This document shows, in pieces, positions 44,412 to 55,064 of a stretch of 64,000 bases of DNA. Position 1 is the first letter of the stretch, and every line of letters begins with the position of its first letter. The position numbers and the translations under genes are program-made. The notes beneath the pieces are model-generated. The model ran no database searches. It was not told where the DNA came from and worked only from the letters and a program-made list of their open reading frames with translations. Source of the stretch: Labrys sp. KNU-23 (lineage in GTDB: Bacteria > Pseudomonadota > Alphaproteobacteria > Rhizobiales > Labraceae); contig NZ_CP043489.1 of the NCBI RefSeq assembly GCF_008330945.1, positions 2,181,501 through 2,245,500 on the forward strand. The letters run 5' to 3'.

Positions 44412-45362
44412 TTAGAGGCCGAGGCTCTTCTTCACGGCCTCGAGACCGGGCTGCCCATCGAAGGTGGTCACGCCGGCAAGCCAGGCATCCAGCACGCCCG
44501 GATTGGCCTTGAGATATTCGGTGGCGGCCGTGGGACCGTCCTTGCCGTCGCCGGTGATCGCCTGCATCACCTTGTTCTCGAGATCGACGGTGAATTTCAG
44601 GTTGGCGACGAACTTGCCCGCATTGGGGCATTCCTGGCTCCAGCCCGCGCGCTCGTTGGTATAGACCTTGGCAGCACCGAAATTCGGGCCGAACGTATCG
44701 TCGCCGCCCGTCAGATACTGGATCTTGAAGTTGACGTTCATGGGATGCGGCGCCCAGCCGAGGAAGACGATGTCCTCGCCGCGGGCGACGGCGCCCTGGA
44801 CCTGGGCGAGCATGCCCTGCTCGGACGATTCGACGAGCTGGAAGTCCTTCAGGCCGTTCTTGTTGCCGTCGATCAGGCTCTGCACCAGGCGGTTGCCGTC
44901 ATTGCCCGGCTCGATGCCGTAGATCTTGCCCTGGAGCAAATCCTTGAACTTGGTGATGTCGCCGAAATCCTTCAGGCCCTTGTCATAGGTCGCCTGCGGC
45001 ACCGCAAGGGTGTATTTCGCCCCTTCAGGCAGATTGGCGGCAACCTCGACCACCGATTTGTCTTCGATATAGGCCTTGCGATCGTTCTCCATGCTCGGCT
45101 GCCAATTGCCGAGGAAGACGTCGATGTCCTTGCTCTTCATCGAGGCGTAGGTGACCGGGACGGCCAGAACCGTGGTCTTGGGGGTATAGCCGAGACCTTC
45201 GAGAATGCGGGACGCGATCGCCGTCGTCGCGGTGATGTCGGTCCAACCCACATCGGAAAACTTGACTGTCTTGCAGGCTTCCGAATCGCCTGCCAGGGCT
45301 GCACCCGTGCCGAGGCCGATGGCCAGGGCAACGCCTGCAATCATTCTACCAATACCCGTCAT
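44412..45362 (-). CDS. choX: Choline-binding periplasmic protein, ChoX-like
   Basis: A 316-residue binding protein with a signal peptide (1-25, ending GAALAGD). The aromatic cage known for rhizobial ChoX can be matched: Trp in VGWTD with the following Asp, Trp in LGNWQPSM, Tyr in GAKYTLAVP and Trp in LGWAPHPMN. This supports choline rather than proline betaine as ligand, by recalled comparison with Sinorhizobium. Two paired cysteines (ACKTVK and QECPNAGK) may form a disulfide. It heads the transporter operon. Confidence 0.9.
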   Translation of the reverse strand: MTGIGRMIAGVALAIGLGTGAALAGDSEACKTVKFSDVGWTDITATTAIASRILEGLGYTPKTTVLAVPVTYASMKSKDIDVFLGNWQPSMENDRKAYIEDKSVVEVAANLPEGAKYTLAVPQATYDKGLKDFGDITKFKDLLQGKIYGIEPGNDGNRLVQSLIDGNKNGLKDFQLVESSEQGMLAQVQGAVARGEDIVFLGWAPHPMNVNFKIQYLTGGDDTFGPNFGAAKVYTNERAGWSQECPNAGKFVANLKFTVDLENKVMQAITGDGKDGPTAATEYLKANPGVLDAWLAGVTTFDGQPGLEAVKKSLGL

Positions 45363-45612
45363 TTCATTTCTCCCGGAAAACACCGAAGGCCGAATCTGGG
45401 ACACCCCAGTCCGTCTTGTCTTTGTTAACCCCTCTCAGCCCCAGACAGGACCGAACTCTTGCCACAGAGCAGCTTCCCTGTCGCAATTCAGCACGAAAGA
45501 CAGTGCTTGTCCCGTGATTTTGCAGCGCTGGATGACGCCGACGGCACAAGATTGCCCATCCGCGTCCGAGCCGGTTTTCCCCGATCTCGAGACGTTACCG
45601 TATGGGCATCCT

Positions 45613-45634
45613 ATTGATTGAACATATAATCAAT
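45613..45634. promoter_or_regulatory. AT-rich operator-like palindrome, BetI-box-like
   Basis: ATTGATT-N8-AATCAAT is a perfect 7-base inverted repeat, and its left half, ATTGATTGAAC, resembles the recalled BetI operator. It lies in the 483-base divergent space between the choline-binding protein (start 45362) and the hydroxybutyrate dehydrogenase (start 45846). No gene is seen in that space. Confidence 0.5.
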
Positions 45635-45845
45635 TTAACCCGTATCCGCTGTTTTTTTGATGCGTCCAGGCGACGCTCTGTGTCACATCAGCGCCACTTT
45701 TCCAATTCGAGATGCGACGAGAATTGGAGTGATTTGTCGTTCCCGTTGCGCAACACTCACCAGCACCATTCCTGCCCGGCCATGGCCGGAACGGTGGGTG
45801 GCAGCCCGCCTCTCCCGTCCCCAGGCTCTTCAAAAGGACTCGCTC

Positions 45846-46628
45846 ATGCTCAAGAACAAGGCTGCCGTCGTCACCGGTTCGACATCGGGGATCGGCCTCG
45901 GCATCGCGCGCGCTTTGGCGCGCGAAGGCGCCAATGTCATGCTCAACGGGCTGGGCGACGCCGCCGAGATCGAGAAGACCAGGGCCGGGATCGAGACCGA
46001 GTTCGGCGTCAAGGCCCTGTTCTCGCCGGCCAATCTGATGGAGCCGGCCGCGGTGAAAGGCCTGATCGGCGAAGCGGAGGCCGCGTTCGGCGCCGTCGAC
46101 ATCCTGGTCAACAATGCCGGCATCCAGTTCGTCTCGCCGATCGATGAGTTTCCCGACGACAAATGGGAAGCGATCATCAAGCTCAACCTGCTCGCTTCCT
46201 TCTACGCCATCAAATCAGCCCTGCCCGGCATGAAGAGGAAGGGCTGGGGCCGTATCATCAACACCGCTTCGGCGCATTCGCTGGTCGCCTCTCCCTTCAA
46301 GTCGGCCTATGTCGCCGCCAAGCACGGCATTGCCGGCCTGACCAAGACGGTGGCGCTTGAGGTGGCTCAGCAGAAGATCACCTGCAACGCCATTTCCCCC
46401 GGCTATGTCTGGACGCCCCTGGTCGAAGCCCAGATTCCCGACACCATGAAAGCGCGCAACATGACCGAGGACGAGGTCAAGCGCGAGGTCCTGCTGGCGG
46501 CCCAGCCCACCAAGGAATTCGTCACCATCGACCAGGTCGCCGCCCTCGCCGTCTATCTGTGTTCGGACGCAGCGGCCAGCATCACCGGCGCCAATCTCTC
46601 GATGGACGGCGGCTGGACCGCCGCATGA
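45846..46628 (+). CDS. bdhA: 3-hydroxybutyrate dehydrogenase
   Basis: A 260-residue short-chain dehydrogenase interconverting D-3-hydroxybutyrate and acetoacetate with NAD. It has VTGSTSGIGLGIARALA (about residues 9-25), LVNNAGIQFVSPI (about 91-103) and catalytic SAHSLVASPFKSAYVAAKHG (Ser and YxxxK). The specific features of BDH are the late segment SPGYVWTPLVEAQIPD and the C-terminus DGGWTAA. Length is exact for the family. It overlaps the patatin gene by four bases (ATGA), linking it to polyhydroxybutyrate or lipid turnover. Confidence 0.93.
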   Translation: MLKNKAAVVTGSTSGIGLGIARALAREGANVMLNGLGDAAEIEKTRAGIETEFGVKALFSPANLMEPAAVKGLIGEAEAAFGAVDILVNNAGIQFVSPIDEFPDDKWEAIIKLNLLASFYAIKSALPGMKRKGWGRIINTASAHSLVASPFKSAYVAAKHGIAGLTKTVALEVAQQKITCNAISPGYVWTPLVEAQIPDTMKARNMTEDEVKREVLLAAQPTKEFVTIDQVAALAVYLCSDAAASITGANLSMDGGWTAA

Positions 46629-47644
46629 GCCAGGCTTCCGAGAGTTCCTCCCCCAAACCCGTGAACCTGGCGCTGCAGGGTGGCGGCGCCCATGGTGCCT
46701 TTACCTGGGGCGTGCTCGATGCCCTGCTGGAGGATGGCCGCCTCCAGATCAAGGCCATCACCGGCACCAGCGCCGGAGCCATGAATGCCGTGGTCTTCGC
46801 CGAAGGCTATCTCGAAGGCGGAACGCCGGGCGCCCGCCAGCAGCTCGAGACCTTCTGGCGCGAGATCAGCCGCAAGGGCCGGCTGTCGCCGCTGCGTCGC
46901 CCGCTGCTGGAACGCTTCATGGGCGGATGGTCGCTGGAAGACTCGCCTGGCATGGCCCTGTTCGAGAATTGGAGCCGGCTGTTCAGCCCCTATGATACCA
47001 ATCCGCTCAACCTCAACCCGCTGCGCGATTTCATCGCCGAGCTGATCTCGTTCGACAAGCTCAAGGCGAGCGAGGCGGTCAAGCTGTTCGTCTCCGCCAC
47101 CAATGTACGCAGCGGCCACATCCGCATCTTCGAGAATGCCGAGCTGAATGCCGATGTGGTGATGGCCTCTGCCTGCCTGCCCCAGATCTTCCAGGCCGTC
47201 GAGATCGGCGGACAGGCCTATTGGGACGGCGGCTATCTCGGCAACCCGGCCCTGTTCCCGTTGCTCGACGACCGCACGCCCGACGACACCATCCTGGTGC
47301 AGATCAATCCTGTGCTGGTGCGCGAGGTGCCGCAGACGGCCGGTGCCATCGCCAACCGCCTCAACGAGATCACCTTCAACGCCTCACTCCTCGGCGAATT
47401 GCGTGCCATCGCCATGATGCAGCGCCGCGCCCGGGGCACCGACCGTTTCGGCGACATCCGCCTGCATCGCATCGCGCTGGGCCAGAAGGAGGGACTGGAT
47501 GCCACCTCCAAGCTCAACACCGAATGGGATTTCCTCACCTTCCTGCGCGACCAGGGCCGCCGGGCGGCGAAGACCTTCCTCACCCGGCATTTCGACGCGA
47601 TCGGCACGACGGCGACACTCGATCTCGAAGCCATGCTGGGCTGA
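46625..47644 (+). CDS. Patatin-like phospholipase/esterase
   Basis: A 339-residue serine hydrolase of the patatin family. The oxyanion motif GGGAHGAFTWGVL (about residues 20-32), the nucleophile GTSAG (about 47-51) and the catalytic Asp in WDGGYLGNPAL (about 200-210) form a complete Ser-Asp dyad. There is no signal peptide, so it should be cytoplasmic. Translational coupling to bdhA suggests release or handling of hydroxyacyl units, for example from polyhydroxybutyrate or 3-hydroxybutyrate oligomers; that is inference, and phospholipase A activity is the alternative. Confidence 0.88.
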   Translation: MSQASESSSPKPVNLALQGGGAHGAFTWGVLDALLEDGRLQIKAITGTSAGAMNAVVFAEGYLEGGTPGARQQLETFWREISRKGRLSPLRRPLLERFMGGWSLEDSPGMALFENWSRLFSPYDTNPLNLNPLRDFIAELISFDKLKASEAVKLFVSATNVRSGHIRIFENAELNADVVMASACLPQIFQAVEIGGQAYWDGGYLGNPALFPLLDDRTPDDTILVQINPVLVREVPQTAGAIANRLNEITFNASLLGELRAIAMMQRRARGTDRFGDIRLHRIALGQKEGLDATSKLNTEWDFLTFLRDQGRRAAKTFLTRHFDAIGTTATLDLEAMLG

Positions 47645-47829
47645 GCGGAGGCGACGCCGCCTGCCCGGAACGCAGTTCTGACATGCCAACCCGCCCCTTG
47701 ATTTTGGGGCGAGCTCCGGCACAATGCCGCCCGTTCGCCGGCCTGAGCCCTGCGAATGAGGAGGCCACGCCCTCCCCCATGATGGGTTTGATGTCCGGGA
47801 CGGCCCGGCCCTTTTAAGAGGAGGGCCTG

Positions 47830-48150
47830 ATGGCCTGGATCTATCTTGTTATCGCCGGCATCTTCGAAGTGGTGTGGGCCTTCTACATGAAACAGTCGGA
47901 AGGCTTTTCCAAGCTGGTGCCGACCGTGATCACCTTCGTCACCATGGCCATCAGCTTCGGCCTGCTCTCGATCTCGATGCGCAGCCTGCCGCTCGGCACC
48001 GCCTATACGATCTGGACCGGCATCGGCGCCGTCGGCGCCTTCATCGTCGGCGTGCTCGTGCTCGGCGAACAGGCCAACGCCATGCGCATCGTCGCCGCCG
48101 CCCTGATCGTCATCGGCCTGACCATGATGAAGCTGTCGACGCCGGCCTGA
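47830..48150 (+). CDS. Small multidrug resistance protein, SugE/Gdx type
   Basis: A 106-residue, four-helix membrane exporter. The SMR Glu is in the first helix (MAWIYLVIAGIFEVVWAFYMK). SLPLGTAYTIWTGIGAVGAFIVG and the absence of the QacE/EmrE pattern place it with SugE/Gdx, which exports guanidinium or quaternary ammonium compounds. Its ribosome site, GAGGAGGG, is strong. No guanidine riboswitch was recognised upstream (47645-47829). It is a single gene ending before a palindromic repeat. Confidence 0.88.
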   Translation: MAWIYLVIAGIFEVVWAFYMKQSEGFSKLVPTVITFVTMAISFGLLSISMRSLPLGTAYTIWTGIGAVGAFIVGVLVLGEQANAMRIVAAALIVIGLTMMKLSTPA

Positions 48151-48159
48151 CGTCTTCTC

Positions 48160-48210
48160 GGAGCGCGGACTTCTCGGCGACATGCTCGCATGCCGCGATG
48201 TCCGCGCTCC
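48160..48210. repeat. Intergenic palindromic repeat, family B
   Basis: GGAGCGCGGACTTC...GATGTCCGCGCTCC encloses GCGACATGCTCGCATGCCGC. It sits between convergent genes (the exporter and kup), where it could act as a bidirectional terminator. Confidence 0.75.
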
Positions 48211-48217
48211 GTTTCCC

Positions 48218-50134
48218 TCAGATCAGCACCTGCGTGCCGATCTCCACCACCCGGTTGGAGGGGATGGAGAAATAATCGCTGGCATCATCGGCGTTGCGGG
48301 CGAGGATCATGTAGAGCCGGCGCTGCCAGCGCCACATCATCGGCTGCGCCCCGCCACGCAAATGGCGGCGCGACAGGAAGAAGGACGTGTCCATGATGTC
48401 GAAGGACCAGCCGGCCCTGCGGCTGAGCGCCAGCGCCTTGGGCACATTCGGGCTCTCCATATAGCCGAACTGCACCTTCATCTTGGTGAAGGAGGCCGAG
48501 ATCTCCTCGAGCGTGATGCGGCCACCGCCCACGACAACCGGCTCCTCCACGGTCTGGATGGTGAGGATCGCCACCTTCTCGTGCAGCGCCTTGTAGTGCT
48601 TGAGGCTGTGCAGCAGCGCGGTCGGGGCGTAGTCGGGATCGCTGGTCAGGAAGATCGCCGTCCCCGGTACGCGGGCGACCGAGCCCTTCTCCAGGCTCTT
48701 GACGATGGTCATCAGCGGCACCTCGGTGCGCCGCGTCTTTTCCAGCACCAGGCGCGTGCCGCGCCGCCAGGTGATCATCAGGATCATCAGGGCAGCCGCG
48801 ATCATCAGCGGTACCCAGCCGCCATCATGCACCTTGAGCAGGTTGGCGGAGAGGAAGACGAGATCGATCAACAGGAACGGGACTATGACCAGGGCCGCTG
48901 TCAGCGCAGACCAGCGCCAGACCTTCCAGATCACCAGGAAAGCCATCATCGCCGTCACCACCATGGTCGTCGTCACGGCGATGCCATAGGCCGAGGCCAG
49001 GCGCGAAGAGCTCTCGAAGGCCAGCACCAGGATGAGCACGCCGACCAGCAGGATGCCGTTCACCTGGGCGATGTAGATCTGCCCGGACTGGTGCTCGGAG
49101 GTATGGGCCACCTTCATGCGCGGCAGGAGGCCGAGCTGGATGGCCTGGCGCGTCAGGGAATAGGCGCCGGTAATCACCGCCTGGCTGGCGATGATGGTGG
49201 CGACCGTCGCCAGGATCACCATCGGCACCAGGAAGAGCGGGTTCTGGGGCACCAGCCTGTAGAAGGGGTTGTCGAGAATCTCGGGCGTCGGATTGTTCAG
49301 CACCAGAGCGCCCTGGCCGAGATAGTTCAGCGCCAGCGAGGGCAGCACCAGCGTCATCCAGGCCATCTGGATCGGCTTGCGGCCGAAATGGCCGAGGTCG
49401 GCATAGAGCGCCTCGGCCCCGGTGACCGCCAGGAACACGGCGCCGAGCGCTACGAAACCGATATGGCCATGGCTGAGCATGAACTCGACGGCGTGCCAGG
49501 GATTGAAGGCGGCGAGCACCACCGGCGCATCCTTGATGTGCCACAGGCCCGCCAGGCCCATCACCACGAACCACAGCGCCATGATCGGCCCGAAGAAGGC
49601 GCCGACACGGGCAGTGCCATGGCTTTGCACGGCGAACAGCGCCACGATGATTGCCACGGTGATCGGCACCACGAAGGGGTCGAAGGCGGGCGTCACCAGC
49701 TTCATGCCTTCCACTGCCGAAAGCACTGAGACGGCCGGCGTCAGGATGGCGTCGCCATAGAACATCGCCGCCCCGATGGTGCCGAGCAGCAGGAGTGTTG
49801 TGCCGGAACGCCCCAGGGCTCGCTGGGCCAGGGCCATCAAGGTAAGGGTGCCACCCTCGCCCTTGTTGTCGGCCCGGAGCAGCAGCAGCACATATTTGAG
49901 TGTGACGATGACGATGAGCGCCCACAGGATCAGCGAGATCACGCCGAGCACCGCTTCCTGGCTCATCAGCTTGCCGCCCTCGGTCGCCGCATGCAGCGCC
50001 TCGCGGAAGGCATAGAGCGGGCTGGTGCCGATATCGCCATAGACGACGCCGATCGAGCCGAGCGTCAGCGCCCAGAAGCCATTGCCACGGCTGCTGGCTT
50101 CCTCGCCGGTGTCGGCGCTATGCGTAAGCCCCAT
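48218..50134 (-). CDS. kup: Potassium uptake protein Kup (copy 1)
   Basis: A 638-residue K+/H+ symporter. About twelve helices run from [25 protein letters not shown] near residue 20 to about 460, with the conserved [10 protein letters not shown] motif. The cytoplasmic C-terminal domain (about 470-638) follows. It belongs to a tandem pair with the gene at 50396-52312, both encoding 638 residues. The C-terminal third of the two proteins is almost identical by eye, while the membrane part is more divergent. The ATG at 50134 starts [12 protein letters not shown], aligning with [12 protein letters not shown] in the other copy. Confidence 0.94.
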   Translation of the reverse strand: MGLTHSADTGEEASSRGNGFWALTLGSIGVVYGDIGTSPLYAFREALHAATEGGKLMSQEAVLGVISLILWALIVIVTLKYVLLLLRADNKGEGGTLTLMALAQRALGRSGTTLLLLGTIGAAMFYGDAILTPAVSVLSAVEGMKLVTPAFDPFVVPITVAIIVALFAVQSHGTARVGAFFGPIMALWFVVMGLAGLWHIKDAPVVLAAFNPWHAVEFMLSHGHIGFVALGAVFLAVTGAEALYADLGHFGRKPIQMAWMTLVLPSLALNYLGQGALVLNNPTPEILDNPFYRLVPQNPLFLVPMVILATVATIIASQAVITGAYSLTRQAIQLGLLPRMKVAHTSEHQSGQIYIAQVNGILLVGVLILVLAFESSSRLASAYGIAVTTTMVVTAMMAFLVIWKVWRWSALTAALVIVPFLLIDLVFLSANLLKVHDGGWVPLMIAAALMILMITWRRGTRLVLEKTRRTEVPLMTIVKSLEKGSVARVPGTAIFLTSDPDYAPTALLHSLKHYKALHEKVAILTIQTVEEPVVVGGGRITLEEISASFTKMKVQFGYMESPNVPKALALSRRAGWSFDIMDTSFFLSRRHLRGGAQPMMWRWQRRLYMILARNADDASDYFSIPSNRVVEIGTQVLI

Positions 50135-50395
50135 ACGGGCCTCCGTTGGATGATGTCGGAGTTGGGTAGAGTGACGATCAAGAGCGCGAATGCCCTCGTC
50201 AGGCAAGCCCATCCCCCGTTTGTGCAGTGCAACAAACGCGCTCTCTTACACTTTCCCGGCTGTGCGGCATAGGGGACCTGCGCCGCCGCATAGCAGATCT
50301 GCCTCTTGGCTGCTCAGGCAAGACATCGTCGTCGTGAAGGCGGGAAAAATAGCGCGTGCGCCATGCCTCGCCCTGCCTTCAAGCCCTGAAGGCTC

Positions 50396-52312
50396 TCAGA
50401 TCAGCACCTGCGTGCCGATCTCCACCACGCGGTTGGAGGGGATGGAGAAATAGTCGCTCGCATCGTCGGCATTGCGGGCGAGGATCATGTAGAGCCGGCG
50501 CTGCCAGCGCCACATGCTCGGCTGCTTGCCACCACGCAAATGCCGGCGCGACAGGAAGAAGGAGGTCGACATGATGTCGAAGGACCAGCCGGCCTTGCGA
50601 CACAGCGCCAGGGCCTTGGGCACGTTCGGGCTCTCCATATAGCCGAACTGCACCTTCATCTTGGTGAAGGAAGCCGAGATCTCCTCGATCGAGACGCGCC
50701 CGCCCCCCGGCACGATCGGATCGTCCGTGGTCTCGATGGTCAGGATCGCCACCTTCTCGTGCAGGGCCTTGTAGTGCTTGAGGCTGTGCAGCATGGCGGT
50801 CGGGGCATAATCGGGGTCGCTGGTCAGGAAGATCGCCGTGCCCGGCACGCGGGCGACCGACCCCTTCTCCAGGCTCTTGACGATGGTCATCAGCGGCACT
50901 TCGGTGCGCCGCGTCTTCTCCATCACCAGCCGGGTACCGCGTCGCCAGGTCACCATCAGGGTGATCAGGCCAAGGGCGATCAGGATGGGCAGCCAGGCTC
51001 CTTCGAACAATTTCAGCAGATTGGCCCCGAGGAAAATCAGGTCGATGCACAGGAAGGGCACGATGATCGCCGCCGCTGCCCACGGCTTCCACAGCCAGAC
51101 CCGCCAGATCACCACGAAGGCGAGAATGGCATCCACCACCATGGTCGTCGTCACGGCGATGCCATAGGCCGAGGCAAGGCGCGAGGAGCTTTCGAACACC
51201 AGCACGAGCAGCACGACGCCGGCAAGCAGGATGCCGTTGACCTGCGCGATGAAGATCTGGCCCGATTGGTGTTCCGACGTATGCGAGATGCGCACGCGCG
51301 GCACCAGGCCGAGCTGAACGGCCTGCCGCGTCAACGAAAAGGTGCCGGTGATCACCGCCTGGCTGGCGATGCTGGTCGCGATCGTCGCCAGGATCACCAG
51401 CGGCACCACGAAAAAGGGCGATGCCGGCACCAGGCGATAGAACGGGTTTTCGAGCGCACTGAAATCGTTGAGCACCAGCGCGCCCTGGCCGAGATAGTTG
51501 AAAGTCAGCGCCGGCAGGACCAGGCTGAGCCAGGCCGTCTGGATCGGCTTGCGGCCGAAATGGCCGAGATCGGCATAGAGCGCCTCACCGCCGGTGACGG
51601 CCAGGAACACGGCTCCCAGCGTGACGAAGCCGATATGGCCGTGGGTGAGCAGGAATTCGGCGGCGTAGTAGGGATTGATCGCCGCGATGATGCTGGGATG
51701 CTGCAGGAAATTGATAAAGCCGATCACGCCGACCAGCGTGAACCAGACCGCCATGATCGGCCCGAAAAGGGCGCCGACCCGGGCCGTGCCGTGGCTCTGC
51801 ACCAGGAAGAGGGCGACGATGATCACGAGCGTCAGAGGCACCACGAAGACATCGAAACCGGGCGCCACCAGCTTGAGGCCTTCCACCGCCGACAACACGG
51901 AAACAGCCGGGGTGATCATCGCGTCGCCATAGAACATCGAGGCGCCAACAATGCCGAGCAGCACGATGGGAGCCCCGGTACGGCCGAGCGCGCGCTGGGC
52001 CAGCGCCATCAGCGTGAGCGTGCCGCCCTCGCCCTTGTTGTCGGCCCTGAGCAGCAGCAGCACATATTTGAGCGTGACGATGATGATCAGCGCCCACAGG
52101 ATCAGAGAGATCACACCGAGCACGGCGGTGGGAGTGACGTTCTTGCCACCTTCGGTGGCAGCATGGGCGGCCTCGCGGAAGGCGTAGAGGGGGCTGGTAC
52201 CGATATCGCCATAGACGACGCCGATGGAGCCGAGCGTCAACGCCGCAAAGCCGCCGCTATGCTTGTGTTCCGTGGTGTCTTCGCCATTCTCGACGGCGTT
52301 CGCGAGCCCCAT
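50396..52312 (-). CDS. kup: Potassium uptake protein Kup (copy 2)
   Basis: A 638-residue paralogue of the adjacent kup, encoded upstream on the same strand and separated from it by 261 bases. It shares [29 protein letters not shown] and the same C-terminal tail ([17 protein letters not shown]). The N-terminal cytoplasmic segment is longer in charged residues ([14 protein letters not shown]). Kup transporters import K+ at low pH or osmotic shift. A recent tandem duplication, perhaps with gene conversion of the 3' ends, explains the pattern. Separate promoters are possible. Confidence 0.94.
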   Translation of the reverse strand: MGLANAVENGEDTTEHKHSGGFAALTLGSIGVVYGDIGTSPLYAFREAAHAATEGGKNVTPTAVLGVISLILWALIIIVTLKYVLLLLRADNKGEGGTLTLMALAQRALGRTGAPIVLLGIVGASMFYGDAMITPAVSVLSAVEGLKLVAPGFDVFVVPLTLVIIVALFLVQSHGTARVGALFGPIMAVWFTLVGVIGFINFLQHPSIIAAINPYYAAEFLLTHGHIGFVTLGAVFLAVTGGEALYADLGHFGRKPIQTAWLSLVLPALTFNYLGQGALVLNDFSALENPFYRLVPASPFFVVPLVILATIATSIASQAVITGTFSLTRQAVQLGLVPRVRISHTSEHQSGQIFIAQVNGILLAGVVLLVLVFESSSRLASAYGIAVTTTMVVDAILAFVVIWRVWLWKPWAAAAIIVPFLCIDLIFLGANLLKLFEGAWLPILIALGLITLMVTWRRGTRLVMEKTRRTEVPLMTIVKSLEKGSVARVPGTAIFLTSDPDYAPTAMLHSLKHYKALHEKVAILTIETTDDPIVPGGGRVSIEEISASFTKMKVQFGYMESPNVPKALALCRKAGWSFDIMSTSFFLSRRHLRGGKQPSMWRWQRRLYMILARNADDASDYFSIPSNRVVEIGTQVLI

Positions 52313-52483
52313 GCGGGCAACTCCGTTTTGACCTGTTGGGATGATTTCGATCGGTCGATCGCCGCAATGCGATCTTCGCTCTCCAAAATGCGGCGTCCCG
52401 GAGCATTCCGCTCCGGACACCGCCGGTCACATCAAGGCCGAACGCCAGATGATGGCACGCCGGTCGAACTCAGCTGTCCTGCC

Positions 52484-52532
52484 GAAGCAGAATTCAGGTC
52501 CCACTGATTGGATGGGACCTGAATTCTGCTTC
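52484..52532. repeat. Perfect 20-bp inverted repeat
   Basis: GAAGCAGAATTCAGGTCCCA (52484-52503) and its exact reverse complement (52513-52532) flank the 9-base loop CTGATTGGA. No poly-T follows. It lies in the 679-base gap (52313-52991) between kup copy 2 and fhs, which holds no gene I can support and becomes AT-rich toward fhs. Confidence 0.9.
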
Positions 52533-52991
52533 TTCTCCAAAGAAGGCTTCTTCTCCAGGACACCCGCCTGGGCGGATTCCGCAGGATTTCAAACGCTTGC
52601 AGAGTGTCGCAGTATTGCCCACGAATGGACGACATGGCGAAACTCTGCTTAGGGCTGGGCCTCTTACACGCTTCTGCCGGACGGGCATAGAGGCCTCCAA
52701 CCCTTTTGACCAATAACTCCCCAGCCAACCGGTCGCGAAACATGCATAGCCCACATTCAACCCCTGCGCATCATCGCGAAGGCGACACATCCTGTGACGG
52801 TTTCGGACAAGCCGATTCGATTGCGATCGGGTACCTATCTTTTATGCGACGCCGCGTCGTATCCGGAACAATTTCTCTCTTAATTTTTCCGTAATCGCCG
52901 CATTCCACGCAGCTACTGTTAAGAAAGTTATTTTCATTTCCGTGAAAATATGTCTCAACTGAGCAGAACAACCGCCCCAGAGGGAACCAGC

Positions 52992-54698
52992 ATGGCCCAA
53001 GACCCGAAAAAGCCACTGAGCGACATCGAAATCGCGCGTCAAGCCAAGATGCAGCGCATCGAGGCGATTGCCGAGAAAGCCGGCATTCCCGACGAGGCCT
53101 TCGAGCCCTATGGCAAACATATCGCCAAGATCGATCTCGACAAGATCCCCGGCCTGCAGGATCGCCCCGACGGCAAGCTGATCCTGGTCACCGCCATCAA
53201 CCCGACCCCGGCCGGCGAAGGCAAGACCACCACCACCGTCGGCCTCGGCGACGGCCTGGCCGCGATCGGCAAGAAGACCATGATCTGCCTGCGCGAACCC
53301 TCGCTCGGCCCCTGCTTCGGCGTCAAGGGCGGTGCGGCCGGCGGCGGCTATGCCCAGATCGTGCCGATGGAGCAGATCAACCTGCACTTCACCGGCGACT
53401 TCCACGCCATCACCTCGGCGCATAACCTTTTGTCGGCGATGATCGACAACCACATTTATTGGGGCAATGCGCTCGGCATCGACACCCGCCGCGTCACCTG
53501 GCGCCGCGTCCTCGACATGAACGACCGCTCGCTGCGCGCCATCAACTCCTCGCTCGGCGGCGTCTCCAACGGCTTCCCGCGCGAAGACGGCTTCGACATC
53601 ACCGTGGCTTCCGAAGTCATGGCCGTGTTCTGCCTCGCCAAGGACCTCGCCGATCTCGAGGAACGCCTCGGCAAGATGATCATCGGCTATACCCGCGACA
53701 AGAAGGCGATCACGGCCGCCGACATCAAGGCCTCCAGCGCCATGACGGTGCTGCTCAAGGACGCCCTGAAGCCCAATCTGGTGCAGACGCTGGAAGGCAA
53801 CCCCGCCTTCGTGCACGGCGGCCCCTTCGCCAACATCGCCCATGGCTGCAACTCGGTGACCGCGACCCGCGCCGGCCTCAAGCTCGCCGATTATGTGGTG
53901 ACGGAAGCCGGCTTCGGCGCGGACCTCGGTGCCGAGAAGTTCTTCGACATCAAGTGCCGCAAGGCGGGCCTCACCCCGGCCGCCGTGGTGATCGTCGCCA
54001 CCGTACGCGCCCTCAAGATGCATGGCGGCGTGCCGAAGGATCAGCTCGGCAAGGAGAATCTCGAAGCCCTGCGCAAGGGCCTGGCCAATCTCGGTCGCCA
54101 TGTCGAGAACGTGCGCAAGTTCGGCGTATCGGCCATCGTCGGCATCAACCACTTCATTGCCGACACCCCGGCCGAGCATGAGCTCATCGCCCAGGTCTGC
54201 AAGGAGCAGTTCGGCGTCGACGCCGTGGTCTGCAGCCACTGGGCCGAGGGCTCGAAGGGCACCGAGGAACTCGCGCGCCGCGTGGTGGCGCTGGCCGAGG
54301 CACCGCATCCGCTCGACGGCCGCGGCTTCCGCACCCTCTACCCGGACGAAATGCCGCTCTGGGACAAGATGAAGCTGATCGCCAAGGAGATCTATCGCGC
54401 CGCGGACATCATCGCCGACCAGAAGGTACGCGACCAGTTCAGGGACATCGAGGCTGCCGGCTTCGGCCATCTGCCGATCTGCGTGGCCAAGACGCAATAT
54501 TCCTTCTCGACCGATCCGAACCATCGCGGCGCGCCGGTCGACCATGTCGTGCCGATTCGCGAAGTGCGCCTGTCGGCCGGCGCAGGCTTCCTGGTGGTGG
54601 TCTGCGGCGAGATCATGACCATGCCGGGCCTGCCCCGCGTGCCCTCGGCGGAGTTCATCCGCCTCGATACCAAGGGCCAGATCGAAGGCCTGTTCTGA
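52992..54698 (+). CDS. fhs: Formate-tetrahydrofolate ligase
   Basis: A 568-residue ATP-dependent enzyme joining formate to tetrahydrofolate to give 10-formyl-THF. The ATP-binding loop is [14 protein letters not shown] (about 62-75). Other family blocks are [20 protein letters not shown], the NDRSLRAIN segment and the late [17 protein letters not shown]. The length is normal. The ATG at 52992 is preferred because GAGGGAACC precedes it and family members begin with a similar region; an ATG at 52950 would add 14 residues. The leader (about 52850-52950) is unusually AT-rich. With the MetV/MetF pair it links formate, folate and methyl pools. Confidence 0.96.
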   Translation: MAQDPKKPLSDIEIARQAKMQRIEAIAEKAGIPDEAFEPYGKHIAKIDLDKIPGLQDRPDGKLILVTAINPTPAGEGKTTTTVGLGDGLAAIGKKTMICLREPSLGPCFGVKGGAAGGGYAQIVPMEQINLHFTGDFHAITSAHNLLSAMIDNHIYWGNALGIDTRRVTWRRVLDMNDRSLRAINSSLGGVSNGFPREDGFDITVASEVMAVFCLAKDLADLEERLGKMIIGYTRDKKAITAADIKASSAMTVLLKDALKPNLVQTLEGNPAFVHGGPFANIAHGCNSVTATRAGLKLADYVVTEAGFGADLGAEKFFDIKCRKAGLTPAAVVIVATVRALKMHGGVPKDQLGKENLEALRKGLANLGRHVENVRKFGVSAIVGINHFIADTPAEHELIAQVCKEQFGVDAVVCSHWAEGSKGTEELARRVVALAEAPHPLDGRGFRTLYPDEMPLWDKMKLIAKEIYRAADIIADQKVRDQFRDIEAAGFGHLPICVAKTQYSFSTDPNHRGAPVDHVVPIREVRLSAGAGFLVVVCGEIMTMPGLPRVPSAEFIRLDTKGQIEGLF

Positions 54699-54709
54699 GC
54701 CAGCCTTTG

Positions 54710-54740
54710 CCATGCCGGTCGTTTGGCGACCGGCATGGCG
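54710..54740 (+). terminator. Hairpin after fhs
   Basis: GCCATGCCGGTCG-TTTGG-CGACCGGCATGGC is a perfect 13-bp stem starting 12 bases after the fhs stop. No U-tract follows, so termination would be weak or Rho-assisted. Nothing else is seen in the rest of 54699-54940. Confidence 0.6.
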
Positions 54741-54942
54741 CACCAGCTCACGCGATGTTTCCGCGATTGTCACCCTCAGATCGGCACGCCGGATCGTGCC
54801 CTCGGCATCCAGCGCTGATTGCGCTCAGACCCTAGGGGCGTCCGGTCGATCCCGTTGCCAAGCAAAAGTAGGCACGGCCGTGTTGATGAAGGCATCCCGA
54901 TCTGCGGTGGCCTCTCCTGCTGCCATACCCGATCAGCCAAGC

Positions 54943-54974
54943 AAAAACCCCACGGTTCACTGAACCGTGGGGTT
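54943..54974 (-). terminator. Rho-independent terminator of the small exported protein gene
   Basis: AACCCCACGGTTCA / TGAACCGTGGGGTT is a perfect 14-bp inverted repeat (54946-54974) with a T-run on the minus strand (complement of 54943-54947). It lies about 90 bases beyond the stop of the gene at 55065-55349. Confidence 0.8.
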
Positions 54975-55064
54975 GGCATTTCCAATCATGGCAGGCGCCG
55001 GAGATATCAGAAGCTCAAGCTTCCGACTGTGCCCAGGATCGTTCGGTACAACGTGGTTCCCACC

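Noticed and set aside
47645..47829. Guanidine riboswitch before the SugE/Gdx gene
   Set aside because: None of the conserved segments of guanidine classes I-III could be found; the region has only GC-rich stems.
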